A stretch of 64,000 nt of DNA from Hypericum androsaemum. Taxonomy: Eukaryota > Streptophyta > Magnoliopsida > Malpighiales > Hypericaceae. Positions within the stretch are counted from its first letter, which is position 1. The number at the start of each line of letters is the position of its first letter. Below, one piece after another: positions 23,401 to 41,571 of the stretch. The position numbers and the translations under genes are program-made. The notes under the pieces were generated by a model that had not been told where the DNA came from, did no database searches, and worked only from the letters and a program-made list of their open reading frames with translations. The stretch is from positions 15,682,428-15,746,427 of the forward strand of contig OZ023194.1 of NCBI GenBank assembly GCA_963995505.1. Direction: 5' to 3'.

Positions 23401-24927
23401 GCCATGAACCTGCCACCTTCGCTGAGGCCATTACGGATCCTCATTGGCGTGATGCCATGCACAAGGAGATTGAGGCTCTTGAACGGAATGGCACCTGGAC
23501 ACTGGAATCTTTACCTCCTCATAAGAAGGCCATTGACTGCAAGTGGGTTTATCGTATCAAGTACCATTCGGATGGTTCTGTGGAACGCTATAAAGCTCGG
23601 CTTGTTGTTCGCGGTTATCGACAGAAGGAAGGGGTTGACTATCATGAAACGTTTACTCCGGTAGCCAAGATGGTCAATGTTCGAACTTTTCTAGCTGTTG
23701 CCGCTGCCCGATCTTGGTCCCTTCATCAAATGGATGTTCATAATGCTTTTCTACACGACGACCTCCACGAATTGGTTTATATGAAAATCCCACCTGGTTT
23801 CTTGAATCCTAGAAGCAATAAAGTATGCTGCCTACGTAAATCGCTCTACGGCCTTCGCCAGGCTCCTCGCAACTGGTTCGCCAAGCTTGCTGCTGCGCTC
23901 CGCGCTTATGGTTTCTGTCAATCTTATGCCGATTATTCCCTCTTTTACTCGCACCGAAATGGAATCTCCTTATGTGTTCTTATCTATGTCGATGATTTAA
24001 TCATCGGTGGCAGCCATGATGACTCTATCGCTCATCTTAAGGCTTATTTGTCCAAGTGCTTCTATATGAAAGATTTGGGGATTCTGAAGTATTTTCTTGG
24101 CCTCAGTATTGCTCGTGGTCCTGGTGGCATCTTTGTTTTCCAGAGCAAATATGCTCTTGATATTGTGAACGACTGTGGCCTTCTTGGTGCTAAGCCTGCC
24201 TCCTTTCCTATAGAGCCTAATCACAAGCTTAGTATGCCTTCTGGTGATGATGCCGCCGATGGTGAGGCATACAGGCGCTTGATTGGGCGACTTATTTATC
24301 TGGTGATCACTCGCCCGGAGCTTAGCTACTGTGTTCACATTGCAGAATCCTCGTGAAAAACATTGGGATGCTGTACTTCGCGTGATCCATTATCTGAAAG
24401 GTCGCCCCGGACAAGGTATTTTCTTGCGCTCCGATAGCAATCTACGCCTCAATGCCTTTTGCGACTCGGATTGGGCGGCCTGTCCTCTGACCCGACGATC
24501 GATTACTGGTTACTTTGTTCAGCTGGGTCTCTCGCCTATTTCTTGGAAGACGAAGAAGCAACAAACTGTTGCCTGCTCTTCTGCGGAGACCGAATATCGA
24601 TCTATGGCTGCTGCCACGCGAGAACTTAAGTGGTTAACCATGCTTCTTCGTGATCTTGGCACGGCACAGGTTGATCCGATGCGCTTATATTGTGATAGTC
24701 AGTCTGCTATTCACATTGCCACCAACCCCGTGTTCCATAAGCGTACGAAACATATAGAGGTGGACTGTCATTTTGTACGCGACATGGTTCAAAGCGGCCG
24801 ACTTCTTCTGGCTCATGTTCCGACTCATCTTCAGCTTGCCGACATTCTTACTAAAGCTCTTGGCAAGCGTCAGTTTGACTTTCTACTTCGCAAGTTGGGC
24901 ATTCGTGACATGTATGCTCCAACTTGA
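20451..24927 (+). pseudogene. Copia gag-pol polyprotein remnant
   Basis: Gag is at 20451-21038, continued in another frame at 21046-21324, with WMKAVRNALKAK and a zinc knuckle interrupted by a stop (CGHCN, stop, PGHS). Pol resumes at 21559: protease WLLDTGASNHLTGD, pre-integrase LWHQRMGHPS, integrase core DLWGP, IVDDCSR and DNGLEF, then an in-frame TAG at 22654 with the frame still open to 23121. Reverse transcriptase is mainly in the 23118-24356 frame (KWVYRIKY, VVRGYRQKEGVDY, QMDVHNAFLH, YVDDLIIGG). RNase H is at 24331-24927 (CDSDWAACP, SSAETEYRSM, ADILTKALGK). A short deletion with frame change joins the last two near 24345. The element cannot make a full polyprotein. Confidence 0.93.
20452..20463 (+). 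other. Primer-binding site
   Basis: TGGTATCAGAGC directly abuts the left LTR and is complementary to the 3' part of initiator tRNA-Met, the standard copia primer. Confidence 0.9.
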
Positions 24928-24934
24928 GGGGGAG
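24926..24934 (+). other. Polypurine tract
   Basis: GAGGGGGAG lies three bases before the right LTR, the plus-strand primer site of LTR elements. Confidence 0.85.
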
Positions 24935-24937
24935 TAT

Positions 24938-25113
24938 TGGGCCAATTTAGGCCCGTCCCTGTACTGTACATGTATTATGTATTAGCTGCCCGCTTCTTGT
25001 TTAGTCGGACATATGCGTAGCTATGTATTAGGGTTAATAGTGGTAGCTGTAAGCTGTATATATACTTAACCTTTGCTTAATAAACGCTCAACCTTTTCTC
25101 TCCAAAACCTACA
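24938..25113 (+). repeat. Right LTR of the copia element
   Basis: 176 bp beginning TGGGCCAATT and ending AAAACCTACA. It differs from the left LTR at four positions. Confidence 0.95.
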
Positions 25114-25133
25114 AGTTTATTTGCTCACTCCTA
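25114..25133. mobile_element. hAT-like MITE, right tip
   Basis: The sequence after the copia element contains TTTAT and then TGCTCACTCCTA, the inverted partner of the MITE end at 20008. This shows that the copia element landed near the MITE's right end. Confidence 0.7.
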
Positions 25134-25798
25134 CTCGAAGTCGCAACTCTACCAGAAAATTCTCTCTTGAGGGAAAAACAAGACTACGAGAAACTTCAGC
25201 GTTATAAGGAAATCTTAACATTGCACTTTGAGAAGTAACCGACACAAACATTTTTTGATCGGTAAATTTTCTAAGTAATATTTACAAGCTATGAGTATAC
25301 AATTCCTCGGATGGTACGAAAATGTAGTGGAAAATCTCATCAAATAACACAAACATAAAATAGAGAATCAAACATATTCCAACGAAATTAAACATAATCA
25401 AACACACATAATTCCCAAATCATAACACATATATTGGTTCTCTCCCTATAACCAAATGTTATAACAATTTATTCGCAAATATGACATAATATAGACATAT
25501 ATATCAAATGAAAATTTTATGAAGACCAATATATAAGCCACGGACCATCATAACAAAGTGGGAGAAAAATCTTTAATTTTGGTTGGGCATAAAATAGAAA
25601 GGAAGGACTCTAAAAATGAGAGAATAATAAGTGATTCCCATATTTAAAACAAATTTCCTTTATTCCTTTCAATACCCTATAGGTATTTAAAACCCTCGCG
25701 AACCCAAAATACCTAGAGAGCCCAAAATTCCCCAAATCTCTGCCCTTGCACTTGCCCACTCTCCATCTCTCGTCAAAACCTCCGATAACCGCAAAGCC
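25134..25798. other. AT-rich spacer and RanBP1 leader
   Basis: No gene. The last ~100 bases are C/T-rich and probably the 5' leader of RanBP1. Confidence 0.6.
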
Positions 25799-27062
25799 AT
25801 GGCAGATCCCGAACACGGTCATCGGGAGGAGGATGAGGCCCCCGCCAACGATGACGAGGACACCGGCGCCCAGGTCGCTCCGATCGTCAAGCTCGAGGAG
25901 GTCGCCGTCACCACCGGCGAGGAGGACGAAGATCCCATCCTCGATCTGTAAGTTTTTGCTTTCCCTTGCTGCTTCGTTTCTCTTTCTTTGCTGATTAGGT
26001 TTTGTTGCTGTGGGTTTTTAGGAAGGCGAAACTGTACCGTTTCGACGCGAACCAGTGGAAGGAGCGCGGGGCCGGGAGCGTGAAGCTTCTTAAGCACAAG
26101 GCTTCGGGCAAGGTCCGTCTCGTCATGAGGCAGTCCAAAACCCTCAAGATTTGCGCCAACCATCTCGGTGAGGTTTTGCTTTGATTTCTGGGGCTTTTGT
26201 TGATTTGCACGGTTGTGGAGTTTCTGACACTGGATTGGGGTTTGTAGTGGTTTCAACCATGTCGGTGCAGGAGCACTCCGGTAATGATAAGTCTTGTGTG
26301 TGGCACGCTGCTGATTTTGCTGATGGTGAATTGAAGGAGGAGCTTTTCTGCATCCGTTTTGCCTCGGTTGAGTGTGAGTCCTGTTTTTGTTGTTAGCCAG
26401 TTGATTCTGTTTCTGTGATCTTTAATTCGACATATTTGTTTGTTTTTTTTTTGGTCCGATGGATGTCAATGTGGTCTATTTCACGTTTTAAATGTGAACC
26501 TTTGTTCCGTTTTGTTTTTGTGATATATAGTCGCTTACCATTCAAGTTTAGTGAGCAATAGGTGACCATTGTTTTGATATCGCGATTTTGGTGTTTTTTG
26601 TGTGTCAATTTTTGTTCTTAACCAATGTTCTTTCTTAGCATTAGCTATTGTTTGGTGTTTGATATTGTTGGGTATTGCTGGTTATTAAATTAAAATGTAT
26701 AGGCAGAGTGCGTGCTTTATTCTACCCAGCCTGCAGCATTCTTCGATTGCTCACTGGCATTGTTTTCATTAGATTGTAGATCTTTTATGGAAATGTTCCA
26801 AGAGGTTGCTGAATCCCAAAAGCCGAAAGAGGAAAACATAGAAGCAACTGCCGCTGCCGATGCCCTTGAAAAATTGAGCGTTGAGGAGAAGAAACCTGAG
26901 AAACATGCAGAAGGGAGTCCCGCCGCAGAGGAAAAAGAAACAGAGAAAGATGCAGAAGGGAGTCCCGCTGCAGAGGAAAAAGTAACAGAGAAAGATGCAG
27001 AAGGGCAGTCTGCTCCTGCTGTGGATAAGGAAACTAAGACTGATGAAGAAAAGGAAGATTAA
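25799..27062 (+). CDS. Ran-binding protein 1 (RanBP1)
   Basis: Exons 25799-25947, 26022-26167, 26248-26373 and 26773-27062 join to 236 codons. RanBP1 binds RanGTP and stimulates RanGAP-driven GTP hydrolysis, releasing export and import complexes in the cytosol and helping spindle and nuclear envelope assembly. The Ran-binding domain spans about residues 45-165: [70 protein letters not shown] and [11 protein letters not shown] are hallmark blocks. The N-terminus is acidic ([14 protein letters not shown]). The C-terminus carries three imperfect copies of an [17 protein letters not shown] unit (about 190-220), longer than I expect for the family. All introns are GT-AG. Confidence 0.96.
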
Positions 27063-28578
27063 GATCCCTCCACAACTCATTTTACTGTTGTTCAAGGTGG
27101 AATTACGAGGTTGATTGGCTACTCCATTCCGTCATGTCATATGGTTTTGCCTGCACGGATAAGATTGTTTGGGCTGTTCGATGTCCTGGAATGGTTTGGG
27201 TCTGGTGCAGTCTGCATTTGAGTCTGTCGTCCTTTGGTAAAACAACAAGGTCATGTTTGCATATTGAGGGTTATGCTTTTATGGTTTGGTTGTCGTTGGT
27301 TTTGGTCTAAAATTATTTATTCTAATCGAGTCAGATCATGCTCCCATTTTCAGGGGATGTAAGCAAAGAGTCGTATGTAGAACACACTTGTGCTTGAGAT
27401 GTGGATTCCAAATGGTGCCGAGTCAGAATTCTTAACCTTGTGATTCAGATCGGTGTGCTTGTGAGATCCTTGCTCAAATTTGGCTGCCATGTGTTTGACT
27501 TTGCTCTAGCGACTGCCCTCTGAAAGATAAAAAAAATCTGTTCTTGGTCACGACAAATGTAAGTTATGACCAAGATTTCGTTTCCTCTTCAGGAAACGGT
27601 GCAATGCCAGCACGAACCCTTGGGTAGGCTGGACTTTTACTCATACTCCCTCCTCGTTAGGCCACCCTTTCAATACCAGCATGAAAGGCATGGGACCTTG
27701 GAGGAGCGTAAAACTGACTTGCTACTTCAAAGCCCATAGACTAGGGGTGCACTGCCCTTTACGCCTTTGGCAGCCTAACAAAGCCCATAATAGAGGTCAC
27801 TTAGGCTTTATAATTCGAGAATTGCGATCTGAATCAGTCGGTCGGTCTAGTTGGTGCGGATCCTGGGCCTTGTAACAAAGCCAATAGCGTGACCACAACC
27901 ACCAGATGATTCACGAGTATGTGCGTTTTCAAGAATAGTCCATCGCAAACGAAAGTTGATCGAGTTTTTGGTGGAACAATGCACTCGATGATGGGGTTAC
28001 AAAAAAAAAATCACCCCTTGCACTTGAAGATAAGAAAAGGGGTAACTAAAGATCAACAAGAAAAAGTAGAGAGCAGGTAAGACGTAGTCATCAGTAACTT
28101 TAGTTTCTCACTGCTTCTTTAGCTCGTATCTATCTTTCACGACGTTTGCTCCTCTGGTATTTGCTTCACAAGCACGGCATAAATCAGACAGAATTTGAAA
28201 CTAGATCTTGTTAACCAAAATAAGTGGTGATAGTTAGAGATGGCCACCGATGACACAGACATCAGGTTGAGGCGCGTCCAAGAAGCTCATGGACGAAAGA
28301 GAAGTATATAGATCCAACAATGTTCCTCTCCAAATACGAGTAGTTGGAAAAAGAAACATATATTGGAGAAGTTAATGTTGCACCTAACACAATACCCTAT
28401 GGAACAAGGCATCACTCTTTTCATCCCTTGATTGGCTTTATCTTATTCCGTAAGTAAAACCGAAGCACATATATGAGGGAAATAGGCCACCAGGGTTGCT
28501 GAATGTGACTCCCCTCCTTCCTTGTTTCCCCTGGTTCTTGTTCTTGTTCTTGTACCTGAACAGAGAGAGAGCTCACAG
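27063..28578. other. 3' UTR of RanBP1 and spacer
   Basis: The 3' UTR probably runs to about 27500. The stretch 27570-28400 has no coding signal that I trust. An open frame continues 57 bases upstream of the next gene's chosen start (ATG at 28522) but is Leu/Val-repeat and leader-like. Confidence 0.6.
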
Positions 28579-30215
28579 ATGCCGAGAGACGATGAAGATC
28601 GGTCGCTGATCATCTACCTAAAGAAGGAACTCGAAGCGGCCTTGGTGAGGAATGACTCGGTGGAGAAGGAAAACCATGAGCTGAGGCAAGAAGTGACTCG
28701 GCTAAAGGCCCAGATAAGCTCACTCAAGGCACATGACAACGAGAGGAAATCCATGCTTTGGAAGAAGCTAAACAGCTCGAACAATGATCTCACCTGGTCT
28801 GATCATCTAATGCACCACCAGCAGAAGTCTCCAGATCTCCTCAAGGTCCCCGAAGAACCAGCGAAAAGGGTCGCACCGATCAAAGTGGAAAAGCCTCCGG
28901 TTTCTGCTGCAACTAAGCTGCCATCCATTATTCCATCACCGCCTCCTCCGCCTCCAACTTCAGCTGTTTCTGCAGGAGGGTTGAAGGCGTTGCGCCGTGT
29001 GCCAGAAGTTGCAGAGTTCTACCGCTCCTTGACGAGGAAAGACACCGCCCGCGTGGAGAACAAAGCCGCCACTGCTGGTAATGGTGGTGGTGATCCGTTG
29101 GCAGCCAACACGAACATGATCGGAGAGATTGAGAATCGCTCAGCATATCTCTCAGCTGTAAGCAAGCGTGTTTATACTAAATCGATTTCAATATAATTAG
29201 GATTCGTATTTGTACTAAACTAATTAACAACCTGATGCAGATAAAGTCAGACGTGGAGAAGCGCAAAGAACACATCAATTTCTTGATCAAGGAGGTGGAG
29301 TCCGTGGCATTCAATGACATTTCCGATGTGGAGCAGTTCGTGAAATGGCTGGACGACGAACTGTCCGCGCTGGTGGACGAGAGGGCGGTTTTGAAGCACT
29401 TCCCGCGGTGGCCAGAGCCGAAAGCGGACGCCCTTCGAGAAGCCGCAATCAACTTCAGGGACCTGAGGAACCTCCATGGCGAGGCTGCGTCCTTCAGGGA
29501 CAACTCAAAGGAGCCTGTAGCCGAGGCCCTGGCGAAAATGCAGACGATGCAAGACAGGCGAGCAAGTACATTCTTGGGATGCATTACATATATATAGATG
29601 AGCGATCTAATCTGTTTCGGAAACTGCATATCAGTGACGCGGGTTTTGCAGGTTGGAACAAAGGGTTAACACCTTGGAAAGGATGCGAGAAGTTATGGTA
29701 AAGAAGTGCAGGGATTTCCAGATCCCTTGGGGATGGTTGCTTGACACTGGCCTACTTGGTCAGGTAGGTAACCACTAGACTAGATCCTGCTAGCTTCATC
29801 TTAATGATCTCTCTATATATATATATATATCATCTTAATTTGCTTGCAGGTTAAGACAAGTTCGTTGAGGGTGGCCGCGGAGTACATGAAAAGGGTGACC
29901 AAGGAGCTTCTTCAGGTTAAAGACTTTTCAGGGAAAGACGACAAGTACCTGATTCAAGCAGCCAGATTTGCATACAGAGCCCACCAGGTAAAAGTTAAAA
30001 CATTTTGATCCGGATATTCAAACTGCTGCTCTCGAATCCGATCCGATGTTGGTCGATGTACGCGCTTTGGTGGCAAGCAACATAGTTAGTTATTAAGCAC
30101 TTAACCCCTGCGTTAACAGTTTGCAGGTGGGTTCGATGCAGCGACAGTAGAGGCGTTTCAAGGGCTAAAGAAGATTGGACTTGGCACGGGTAGCCACCAA
30201 CCCAATATCAGCTAG
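28579..30215 (+). CDS. CHUP1/IPGA1-family coiled-coil protein
   Basis: Exons 28579-29157, 29241-29557, 29652-29763, 29850-29987 and 30120-30215 join to 413 codons. The family includes CHUP1 (chloroplast positioning on actin) and IPGA1 (microtubule-linked cell-expansion control). This short form lacks CHUP1's N-terminal membrane anchor and long actin-binding part. Seen: a charged coiled coil at about 8-60 (KKELEAALVRN, RQEVTRLKAQ), a Pro-rich tract SPPPPPP (120-126), the core motif KALRRVPEVAEFYRSLTRKD (136-155), and C-terminal blocks VEQFVKWLDDELSALVDER, FPRWPEPKADALREAA, DFQIPWGWLLDTGLLGQVK, AAEYMKRV, QFAGGFDAATVEAF. Exon 2 must end at a GC donor (AG, then GCGAGC) to keep the conserved MQDRLEQRV reading. 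The start is the second in-frame ATG; the upstream one adds 19 unlikely residues. Cellular role is by analogy only. Confidence 0.9.
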
Positions 30216-31418
30216 CTGAAGCACATTGACTAACCTGTAAGAAGCAGAGACACTTGGATGAGGAAAATTGAGGTGGTTGACTCACATGAAGCGTGTCTGC
30301 TTTAGTTCAACAGCTCCCCCTGTATTTTTTAAGTTATTCCAAGAAGGAAAAAAAAAAGTATTTATCTTATATGCACACGATTGGAGGAGCTTCACAAGAG
30401 AGATGATGAAGCTTGCTTGCTTGTAATGTACAAGCGCAAGTTCCTTTTGTTGCAAGCTACTGCTAGAAGGTGAGAGACGCCTGGCCTATGTTGAAGTTGA
30501 AACTAAATGATCTAGCCTAGGAAAAAAGTCTTAAGATTCTTTCCTTCTCATTCCTCCACTTCACAAAAATATAAACCCAATTAATGCTTTTACACGTATA
30601 TAATAGTCAATATCAGAAAGTGAAAATTCACACAAAAGAGTTATCGAAACGTCAGTCTGGTGAGATGAGATGTTTTATGTATCAGGATTTTGGTTAATTT
30701 ATAATGAGAAAAGTATCCAAAACTGGGCTTTCCAACAGTAGAAGGCCCAACCATTTGGTCCTCAAGGAACCCAAGATGGCCCAGTAGTTCCTTAGTAGCC
30801 GCTTTTCTTATAACAATAACCAATCTTCATCAGAGATCACGTTAATTAATGATCGAATCTTCTAATACCGTATGCGTAATAAGTAGCAAATCTTAGAATA
30901 TTAGTTTATAGATATCACGCATTCATAGACGTTAATAACAAAAACCCTTTTTATAAAGGTTATTTCCTAATAAGCATTAATAATAATACTAGTTCTTAAA
31001 ATAAAGTATATTAAAAGTAAAAAACCCGAAAAGGTTTTACGTGAAAACAAAGGAAAAGTTACTACCGCCTTGCCTTGCCCCGCCCCGCCCCCAGCGTCCT
31101 CTGTTCCTATCGATAGACAGAAGTAGAACCAAGCAAGGATCAGGAAAATTGCAATTCCACACAGCCATAAATAAATAAATAAAATTAAGGGAAAAAGAGG
31201 AAAAACCCAATCCAATACAACAGACCCCACACCACTCTATAAACTTTATAAAGCTCAGATCATCAGTCAGCACATCTCTCTCTCTCTCTCTCTCTCTCTC
31301 TTATCCGTTTCCAAGTTTCAACTCAACTAAGCCCAGGCACATAATAATATTATCTCTGTGCTATGAGAATATAATTAAGTGGACCAAATTGAAAAGAGGC
31401 AAAAAAGTTGAGGTGGAG
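30216..31418. other. Spacer and F2KP leader
   Basis: 3' flank of the CHUP1-like gene, then AT-rich sequence. A (CT)n run at about 31275-31299 lies in the presumed promoter or leader of F2KP. An in-frame upstream ATG exists at 31389. Confidence 0.6.
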
Positions 31419-38644
<7,226 letters not shown>

Positions 38645-39343
38645 ACAATTTCCACACTGCCCTTTTCTTCTCACCAAACTGTACATGATCGATCTGCCAA
38701 GAAAATTTTCAGGGGCATGAATAATCCTTTCGATTAAATTTGACGAGCTCTAGAAGTAGAATTTGAGATGCACAAATTTGTATCTACATTGCTTCTCATT
38801 GATTTTATGTGAAGATATAAACCCAAATGTGACCTTGTCCACTATTCCTTTCACACTTTTTTTTTATTGAGGAATTTGCTTTTGCAGTCCTATATTCATC
38901 CCTATGTTCTTGAATAATTCATGGGAATCACGCTATCCATCTGATCTGACGGGCTAATAATTTGTCCTCATTTTAGTTGGGCAGACCTTATTTGTGGCCT
39001 TGGACAAGTTAGTATGTAGTGTGTTATCATAGTCCATTCAAATAATAAGATGCTTGCAGTTAGAAGGTTAGTTGTGCTCGATTTTAAATTAATCCTTGTT
39101 TGTAAATATGACAAATTATTGGAGAGTATTAGACCCCAAAAAAAAGGGTAATTAGGTGTAGGTGACAAGAGGAGGAGTATTGATGTGGGTCACAAGTGTG
39201 GTACATTGGGGCGTCAAAGAGGTTAACAAGTCACGGACCCAACCCCCAAACAAAGATGACGAAATCCGCCATGAAACATGCAGAGAAATAGGGGTAGATG
39301 ACTTCTGCCAAAATTTTGGAATTAAGAGACGGAGTACTAGAGG
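38645..39343. other. 3' flank of F2KP and spacer
   Basis: Probable 3' UTR to about 38850, then AT-rich sequence. No other gene. Confidence 0.6.
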
Positions 39344-39851
39344 TAGACCTGGCCATGAATTGAATCCGATTCGTGATTCGATTCGATTCGATTCGACAAT
39401 AATTTGATTCGTCAAAAAGTTCGATTCAAATTCGTCATGATAAGAATTGAATACGGTTCAAGTTTTTTGTAATTCGTCAAACTGGCAAATTCAATTCAAA
39501 TTTGTTTCGAGAATTTGATTCGAGTTGAATTCGTATCGAATTTGATTCGAATTCGTAAAAAATTCAAAAAAGGTCAAAAGTTTTTAAACTTTTTCGAAAA
39601 TATTACAAAAATATTCAAAATATTCAAAAAATTAGAGGTTTTAGAATTTTTTAATTAAGTATTAAAATTATAGAATTAATTCGAATTCGATTATAATTCA
39701 AATTCGATTCTAATTTGATTCGAATTCAAAAATTCATAATTCGTATTCGATTCGTCTTTTGAAGAATTGAATATGGTTTAATGTTTTGATAAATTTGAAT
39801 TCGAATAAATTCAATTCGAAATCGTCCAAATTCGAACCGTGGTCAGGTCTA
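39344..39851. mobile_element. hAT-type MITE with perfect 8-bp target duplication
   Basis: The 508-bp element is flanked by ACTAGAGG at 39336-39343 and 39852-39859. The ends are TAGACCTGGCCA and, reverse-complemented, TAGACCTGACCA (11 of 12). The interior is a dense field of ATTCGA/TTCGAAT palindromic words, able to fold extensively, with no ORF. Confidence 0.9.
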
Positions 39852-39859
39852 ACTAGAGG

Positions 39860-40313
39860 TCAATGGGCTGATTTTTTTTAATAAAAAAATCTCAAGTACC
39901 ATCAGGCATCTTTTCAAAAATATTTTTTACATAAAATTTGTGCCCAAAATGACAATGTAATCAATTTGTTTTGATCTAGAGCACTCAGTACCTCAAAAGA
40001 GATAAACGACGTCGTTTCTAGGTTCGGAGTAATTTTGGCTCGAAGAAGGTTCCGAGTCTCTGACACAAAAAAAAATGTAAATCACAGAATTTAAATAATC
40101 GTTGGGATTACAACGCAAAAAATATAAAACTACAGGTAACAAAATTGAACTTTTCCGAAAGAAATACAACAACTAAAGTCCACGTCAAGAGAGAAACACA
40201 AACCTTAGCCAAAAGGAACAAAAAAAAAGATAGCATCTATGGTGACCTCTTAAAAAAAACTGGTTCTATGGTGGCAACGAAGTCCTTGACTGCCAAGGAG
40301 AGGAATATCATTA

Positions 40314-40350
<37 letters not shown>

Positions 40351-40741
40351 ATAATATAATTGATATTGGGATCCTTGCCCGTTAACGTATTAATTAGAAT
40401 AGACCACCTAGAGGGAGGAGTTGCTGCCGTCGCCTTCACGAGTCCTTTGTTTCGGTGTCCTGCGTACAAATAAGTCACCATTTCCTCCTTGGATCAAGGG
40501 ATTCCCCCTTTTTGACTATACACTCAAAGTAAGTCAGTCAGTGTGTTATTTCTGACTTAAAACACGCCAATGCCGCTGCTCCAACCCTCATTTCAACGAC
40601 ATTGTATTCGTGTAAACGCCTTCTATAACATATAATAATCCCGAAGTCTAGGTCGGTCGAACTCAAATTAGTCGAGTTTAATATGTGTCTGAACACTCGG
40701 TAGGTAGTTTAAACTAAAAGTGGGTATTGGAAACATGTACA
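39860..40741. other. Spacer upstream of the ATL gene
   Basis: AT-rich. It contains an (AG)n run at about 40319-40344. No gene is supported; the last few hundred bases are the ATL promoter. Confidence 0.6.
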
Positions 40742-40748
40742 TATAAAA
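40742..40748 (+). promoter_or_regulatory. TATA box of the plus-strand ATL gene
   Basis: TATAAAA lies 56-62 bases before the start codon. Confidence 0.65.
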
Positions 40749-40803
40749 GGAGAAATAGAGCACCGAATTAGGTGGAATTGATAGAGAGAGCAAATTAGCA
40801 ACC

Positions 40804-41571
40804 ATGGGTGCGCTACTAGAGAGCTTGTCTTCGTACGACACGAACATAATGCTTGCAGCCATAATATTCCTTCTCTTGGTCATCCTCTTCGTCGTGCTTC
40901 TCCACATCTACGCCAAGTGGTTCCTCTCCCGAGCCCGCCACCTCAGGAGGGCCCCACCCCCAACGGCGACCCACCTTGTAATGGTCCCTTCTTCCGGGGC
41001 ATTACCCTACACATCCACCACGACGTCTTCGTCTAAGGGAGTGGAAGCGTCGGCCATTGCTTCCATCCCTATGTTCGTGTATAGCAAGCAGGCGCAGGTC
41101 CGGGACGAGGACGAGGAATGCGTGATATGCCTGAGCGGGTTCCAGGAAGGGGAGGCGGGGCGGAGGCTGCCCGGGTGCGGCCACGCCTTCCACGTGGCCT
41201 GCATCGACACTTGGCTCCGGTCACACACCACCTGCCCCGTCTGCCGGAAGGAGCACGACGCTGTCGAGGAGGAGGCAGCCGCCGTGTTGGAAGGTGTGGT
41301 TGTTATCGTCTCAATGCAGTCCCAACCACAGCATGGCGGGGACACTAACGACGCATCCTTATCAACTTCATCAGCTAGTATTCTTTCTGTGCCCTCCAAT
41401 AGTAGTAGTAGTAGTAATAATAATAATTCATCTTCTTCTACTTCTAGTTCTTTGGGAAGTTCATTGAAAAGAATTCTGAGTAGAAACAGATCAGAGAGAA
41501 GCAAGGTTTTCCCCTCCAGTGTTAGTGTTAATGTTAATGATGCTGCTGCTGATGATCAGTTGGATGTTTAA
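40804..41571 (+). CDS. RING-H2 finger protein, ATL family E3 ubiquitin ligase
   Basis: Intronless 255-codon gene, as usual for ATLs. A single transmembrane segment (about 15-36, rich in I/L/V) lies near the N-terminus. A basic stretch follows, then a degenerate GLD region ([11 protein letters not shown], 79-89), then the RING-H2 with C106, C109, C125, H127, H130, C133, C144 and C147 and the [12 protein letters not shown] end typical of ATLs. The C-terminal third is low-complexity Ser/Asn (AGT/AAT triplet runs at 41400-41450). Such proteins pass ubiquitin from E2 to membrane-associated targets, often in defence. It is tail to tail with another ATL 1.2 kb away. The synteny-supported relative is ATL63, but which of the two corresponds is uncertain. 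Confidence 0.93.
   Translation: MGALLESLSSYDTNIMLAAIIFLLLVILFVVLLHIYAKWFLSRARHLRRAPPPTATHLVMVPSSGALPYTSTTTSSSKGVEASAIASIPMFVYSKQAQVRDEDEECVICLSGFQEGEAGRRLPGCGHAFHVACIDTWLRSHTTCPVCRKEHDAVEEEAAAVLEGVVVIVSMQSQPQHGGDTNDASLSTSSASILSVPSNSSSSSNNNNSSSSTSSSLGSSLKRILSRNRSERSKVFPSSVSVNVNDAAADDQLDV

Larger units (their letters stand above)
20276..25113 (+). mobile_element. Ty1/copia LTR retrotransposon, decayed
   Basis: The 4.84-kb element has 176-bp LTRs that begin TG and end CA, a primer-binding site, a polypurine tract, and gag and pol in copia order (protease, integrase, reverse transcriptase, RNase H). TTTAT occurs just before the left LTR (20271-20275) and two bases after the right LTR (25116-25120), the likely target duplication. 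The LTRs differ at 4 of 176 positions by my comparison, so the insertion is fairly recent. The polyprotein is nonetheless broken by stops near 21322 and 22654 and frame changes near 21020, 23110, 23300 and 24345. Confidence 0.97.

Noticed and set aside
41007..41504. 165-codon minus-strand ORF
   Set aside because: Antisense shadow of the ATL gene, with Leu/Glu runs mirroring its Ser/Asn triplet repeats.
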